This document shows positions 50,385-53,189 of a stretch of 53,189 nt of DNA, one piece after another. The notes beneath the pieces are model-generated. The model searched no databases. It was given only the letters and a program-made list of their open reading frames with translations, and was not told the origin of the DNA. The stretch is from the NCBI GenBank assembly GCA_046081125.1, contig JBJTVH010000110.1, positions 1 to 53,189 of the forward strand. The letters run 5' to 3'. A program made the position numbers and the translations under genes. Every line of letters starts with the position of its first letter. The first letter of the stretch is position 1. The DNA comes from JBEIFW01 sp046081125 (GTDB lineage Bacteria; Actinomycetota; Acidimicrobiia; Acidimicrobiales; Ilumatobacteraceae).

Positions 50385-53018
50385 GTGCCCGAGTACGCCG
50401 TCACGGCGCGTGATGCCGCAGTACGAACCGCCACCGAGGTTCTCGAGCAACTCGGCACCTCCGCTGCCGGTCTCACGACGGCGGACGCGCTCGCCCGCCG
50501 GGCGGCCTGCGGGCCCAATGCCGTGCGGACCCATCACGCCCGCCCGCTGGCCGTGCTGTGGCGCCAGCTCCGCAGCCCGCTGTTGGTGCTGTTGGTGTCG
50601 GCCGCGGCGATCTCCTTCGTCGTCGGCCAGCGCACCGATGCCGTGATCATCGGCGTGATCGTCGCAGCCAGCGTCGGGCTCGGGTTCGTCAACGAGTACC
50701 GGGCCGAGCGCGCGAGCGAGGCGCTGCACTCCGAATTGCGCCACCGGGCCGTCGTGCGGCGCGACGGCACCTGGGGCACGCTCGAGCTCACCGAGCTGGT
50801 GCCGGGCGACGTGGTCCGCCTCGAACTCGGCGCCGTCGTCCCCGCCGACGTCCGGCTTCTCACGACGATGTCGTTGTCCTGCAACGAGGCGGTCCTCACG
50901 GGCGAGGTCACGCCGGTCGACAAGGACGCCGAGGCCACCCCGGCGAGCGGCGCGCTCGGCGAGCTGGTCACCTGCGCGTTCATGGGAACCATCGTCCACA
51001 CCGGCGCCGCCGACGCCGTCGTCGTCGCCACCGGGGGCCGCACCGAGTTCGGCCGCATCGCACTGGCGCTCGGTCAGACCCAGGAGCAGACCGCGTTCCA
51101 GACCGGCCTGCGGGCGTTCTCGATGCTGCTGGCCCGGGTCGCGGCCGTGCTGACGGCGGGCATCTTCGTGATCAACCTCGTCCTCGAGCGCCCGTTCATC
51201 GACGCCTTGCTGTTTTCGTTGGCGATCGCCGTGGGGATCACGCCGCAGCTGCTCCCCGCCGTCGTCACGACCAGCCTCGCCACCGGCTCGCGCCGTCTCG
51301 CCCGCCGCAAGGTGCTCGTCAAACGCCTGGTCTGCATCGAGGACCTCGGCGACATCGAGACCGTGCTGACCGACAAGACCGGAACCCTCACCGAGGGCCG
51401 CATCACGTTCCTGCGGGCGCTGCCCGTCGAGGGGGTCACCCCCGAGCGGGTGATCGTCGCCGGGTTGCTCGCCAACGAGGCCGCCCTCGACGGCAACCGG
51501 GCCGTCGGCGGGAACCCCCTCGACATGGCGTTGTGGGACGCGGTCGGCGACCCGGCGCTGGCACTCTCGTCGGCCCCGGCCGAGGTGGCCCGCCACCGTC
51601 GGCTCGCCGTGGTGCCCTTCGACCACGAACGGCGGTGCGTCTCGGCGTTGATCGACGGGCCCGACGGGCGGCGGCTCGTCGTGAAAGGAGCACCGGAACA
51701 GGTGCTGGCTCGGTGCGGCGAGGTGCCGCCGAGCGCGCGCTCGAGCCTCGACGCCGAGTTCCGTACCGGCGGGCGGGTCGTCGCCGTCGCCGAGCGCGCC
51801 GCCCCCGAGCGCGCCGCCCCCGACGACGCGGCGATCTCGGCCGCCGACGAACACGACCTCACCCTCGTCGGGTTCCTCGTGTTCCTCGACCAACCGAAGG
51901 CCTCGGCGGCTGATGCGCTCGCGCGCCTGCGGGAGTTGGGCATCACGGTGCGGGTCGTCACCGGCGACAACCCGGCGGTCGCCGAGTACGTGTGCGATCA
52001 CCTCGGTCTCGACGGCGGTGGCACCGTCACCGGTGACGAACTCGACCGGCTCGACGACGACGAGGTGGTGGCGCGCCTCGCGACGATCCGGGTGTTCGCC
52101 CGCATGGACCCCGAACAGAAACAGCGGGTGATCCGGCTGCATCGCCGGGCCGGCACCGACGTCGCCTACCTCGGTGACGGTGTGAACGACGCCATCGCGC
52201 TCCACGCGGCCGACGTCGGCATCTCGGTCGACTCGGCGACCGACGTCGCGCGCGATGCGGCCGACATCGTGTTGCTGGAGAAAGACCTCGGCGTGCTCGC
52301 CGACGGCGTCGTCGAAGGCCGCCGGATCTTCGCGAACACCATCAAGTACGTGTTGATGGGTACGTCCTCCAACTTCGGGAACATGTTCAGCGCGGCGGCC
52401 GCTTCGGCGTTCCTCCCGTTCCTGCCGATGCTCCCGTCGCAGATCCTGCTGAACAACCTGCTCTACGACGCGAGCCAGATGACCATCCCGACCGACCGGG
52501 TCGACGACGAGCAGCTCCGGCGGCCCTCCCACTGGGATCTCGGGCTCATCCGGCGGTTCATGTCGGTGTTCGGGCCGATCAGCTCGCTTTTCGACTTCCT
52601 CACCTTCGCCGTGATGCGCAGCGTGTTCGACGCCGGGCCGGGGCTGTTCCGAGCCGGGTGGTTCGTCGAGTCCCTCGCCACGCAGTCGCTCGTGATCTTC
52701 GTGATCCGCACCCGCCGGGTGCCGTTCACCCGCAGCCGTCCCGGCCGCCTGCTCGCGGCCGGGACGCTCGCGGCCGTGACGACCGGTGCGCTCCTGCCGA
52801 ACTCCCCGCTCGCCGACACGCTCGGGTTCGAGGCGCTACCGCTGCGGTTCTTCGCGGTGCTCGTCGCGATGGTGGCCGTGTACCTGCTGCTGGCCGAGGC
52901 CGGGAAGCTGGTGTTCTTCCGGCACATGGTCGGCACGGTGTGCCGGCCGATGCCCGTGCGGCAGAGCCGGGTGCAGCGCCGTGCCGCCCGGTTCAGTCAC
53001 CGGGGTCCGATCGGCTGA
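50385..53018 (+). CDS. mgtA: MgtA-type (P3B) P-type ATPase
   Basis: An 877-residue cation pump with phosphorylation site Asp330 (DKTGTLTEG), the TGE loop (LTGEVTP; the usual Ser after Glu is Val), KGAPEQVL in the nucleotide domain and GDGVNDAIAL. The TM4 segment AIAVGITPQLLPAVVTTSLATGSRRLARRKVLVKRL is the Mg-importing class pattern; there is no CPC metal motif of copper pumps. About ten helices. GTG 50385 is chosen (an in-frame GTG at 50346 adds 13 residues); AGGAG at 50378-50382 is close. It may share a transcript with the M56 gene, 66 bp upstream. Confidence 0.9.
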   Translation: MPEYAVTARDAAVRTATEVLEQLGTSAAGLTTADALARRAACGPNAVRTHHARPLAVLWRQLRSPLLVLLVSAAAISFVVGQRTDAVIIGVIVAASVGLGFVNEYRAERASEALHSELRHRAVVRRDGTWGTLELTELVPGDVVRLELGAVVPADVRLLTTMSLSCNEAVLTGEVTPVDKDAEATPASGALGELVTCAFMGTIVHTGAADAVVVATGGRTEFGRIALALGQTQEQTAFQTGLRAFSMLLARVAAVLTAGIFVINLVLERPFIDALLFSLAIAVGITPQLLPAVVTTSLATGSRRLARRKVLVKRLVCIEDLGDIETVLTDKTGTLTEGRITFLRALPVEGVTPERVIVAGLLANEAALDGNRAVGGNPLDMALWDAVGDPALALSSAPAEVARHRRLAVVPFDHERRCVSALIDGPDGRRLVVKGAPEQVLARCGEVPPSARSSLDAEFRTGGRVVAVAERAAPERAAPDDAAISAADEHDLTLVGFLVFLDQPKASAADALARLRELGITVRVVTGDNPAVAEYVCDHLGLDGGGTVTGDELDRLDDDEVVARLATIRVFARMDPEQKQRVIRLHRRAGTDVAYLGDGVNDAIALHAADVGISVDSATDVARDAADIVLLEKDLGVLADGVVEGRRIFANTIKYVLMGTSSNFGNMFSAAAASAFLPFLPMLPSQILLNNLLYDASQMTIPTDRVDDEQLRRPSHWDLGLIRRFMSVFGPISSLFDFLTFAVMRSVFDAGPGLFRAGWFVESLATQSLVIFVIRTRRVPFTRSRPGRLLAAGTLAAVTTGALLPNSPLADTLGFEALPLRFFAVLVAMVAVYLLLAEAGKLVFFRHMVGTVCRPMPVRQSRVQRRAARFSHRGPIG

Positions 53019-53189
53019 ATGACGAGCATCGCCGTCACGCCCAACACGACGGTGCCGAGCGCGACCTCGGCGAGCAGCATGCGGCGCAGCGGGCGGATCG
53101 CCGCGGGTTCCGGAGCGTCCATGGCTCGCCGCCAGGTGCGGATGCGTCGCTGCGCGGCATACCCCACGGCGAGGGCGACCGCGGTGACG
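52997..53189 (-). CDS. CopD-like copper-resistance membrane protein, partial
   Basis: Only the last 64 codons are inside the window. The sequence has an RRAMDAPEPAAIRPLRRMLLAE cytosolic stretch followed by one membrane helix (VALGTVVLGVTAMLVI) and the end QPIGPR. An R-R-x-(L/V)-x-x-E before the last helix and a VTA-x-LV helix is the usual end of CopD/PcoD-type proteins. It overlaps the P-ATPase 3' end by 22 bp. The call is tentative because the informative part is missing. Confidence 0.5.
   Translation of the reverse strand, partial: VTAVALAVGYAAQRRIRTWRRAMDAPEPAAIRPLRRMLLAEVALGTVVLGVTAMLVIQPIGPR

Noticed and set aside
50385..53018. P-type ATPase as a copper exporter, suggested by DUF305 and CopD-like neighbours
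   Set aside because: There is no CPC motif and no N-terminal metal domain; the membrane motif follows the MgtA class.

Overview
The window is one GC-rich chromosomal segment (roughly 70% G+C by eye) from a Gram-positive actinobacterium, most likely of the Acidimicrobiia/Ilumatobacter type. This placement is an inference. It rests on frequent GTG starts, many 4-bp GTGA/ATGA gene overlaps, ClpC with an LppM-like lipoprotein, a DUF3263/LytR_C pair, GpgS, several F420/FMN luciferase-like (LLM) proteins, and a secreted M23 peptidase whose C-terminal repeats (P-x-R-x-x-DTR ... GFVTVYPC ...) are typical of that group. I see no phage, insertion sequence, CRISPR array or replication origin.

Layout. 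1-7655: secreted M23 peptidase with surface repeats (cut by the left edge), a renalase-like flavoprotein, a DUF695-like protein, a long-chain polyprenyl diphosphate synthase, clpC and an LppM-like lipoprotein. 7733-14028: thiolase, an LLM-Nudix gene pair, recR, dnaX, the small SRP RNA, tRNA-Ser(GGA), tadA and tRNA-Ser(CGA). 14028-19131: a cytochrome P450 remnant, a pentapeptide-repeat protein, a VOC protein, an Asp-box membrane protein, an LLM protein and an SPFH protein. 19215-26730: a three-gene set (Tat lipoprotein with a redoxin fold, SnoaL-like, YbaK-like), an odd short molybdenum-hydroxylase fusion, a MoaD-like protein, gpgS with glycerate kinase (glucosylglycerate / methylglucose lipopolysaccharide metabolism), LytR_C with DUF3263, and an enoyl-CoA hydratase.

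26941-39201 is the most interesting part: one co-directional operon-like run of ten genes, nearly all overlapping by 4 bp. It encodes a GntR/FCD regulator, a complete BMP-type ABC importer (ATPase, two permeases, lipoprotein), a biuret-hydrolase-like cysteine hydrolase, allophanate hydrolase, a second biuret-hydrolase-like enzyme, and the DUF2877 / FdrA / DUF1116 trio that in Escherichia coli forms oxamate carbamoyltransferase (AllH/FdrA/AllG). I read it as an uptake and nitrogen-release pathway for an N-carbamoyl compound (biuret-, oxalurate- or ureide-like). It would combine a hydrolytic branch ending in allophanate with a carbamoyl-transfer branch. No carbamate kinase, urease or ring-opening amidohydrolase is present in the window.

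39208-46209: an acyl-CoA dehydrogenase / enoyl-CoA hydratase pair, a SulP transporter, a glycoside-hydrolase-like lipoprotein, a Pro-rich solenoid protein with an acidic partner, and tRNA-Thr(UGU). 46250-48411: a TetR regulator divergent from a Rieske oxygenase, with a shared promoter/operator, then an LLM fragment. 48433-53189: a likely metal-stress module with a BlaI-type palindrome, a DUF305 lipoprotein, BlaI and M56 peptidase genes, an MgtA-type P-ATPase and a CopD-like protein cut by the right edge. The DUF305 and CopD genes hint at copper.
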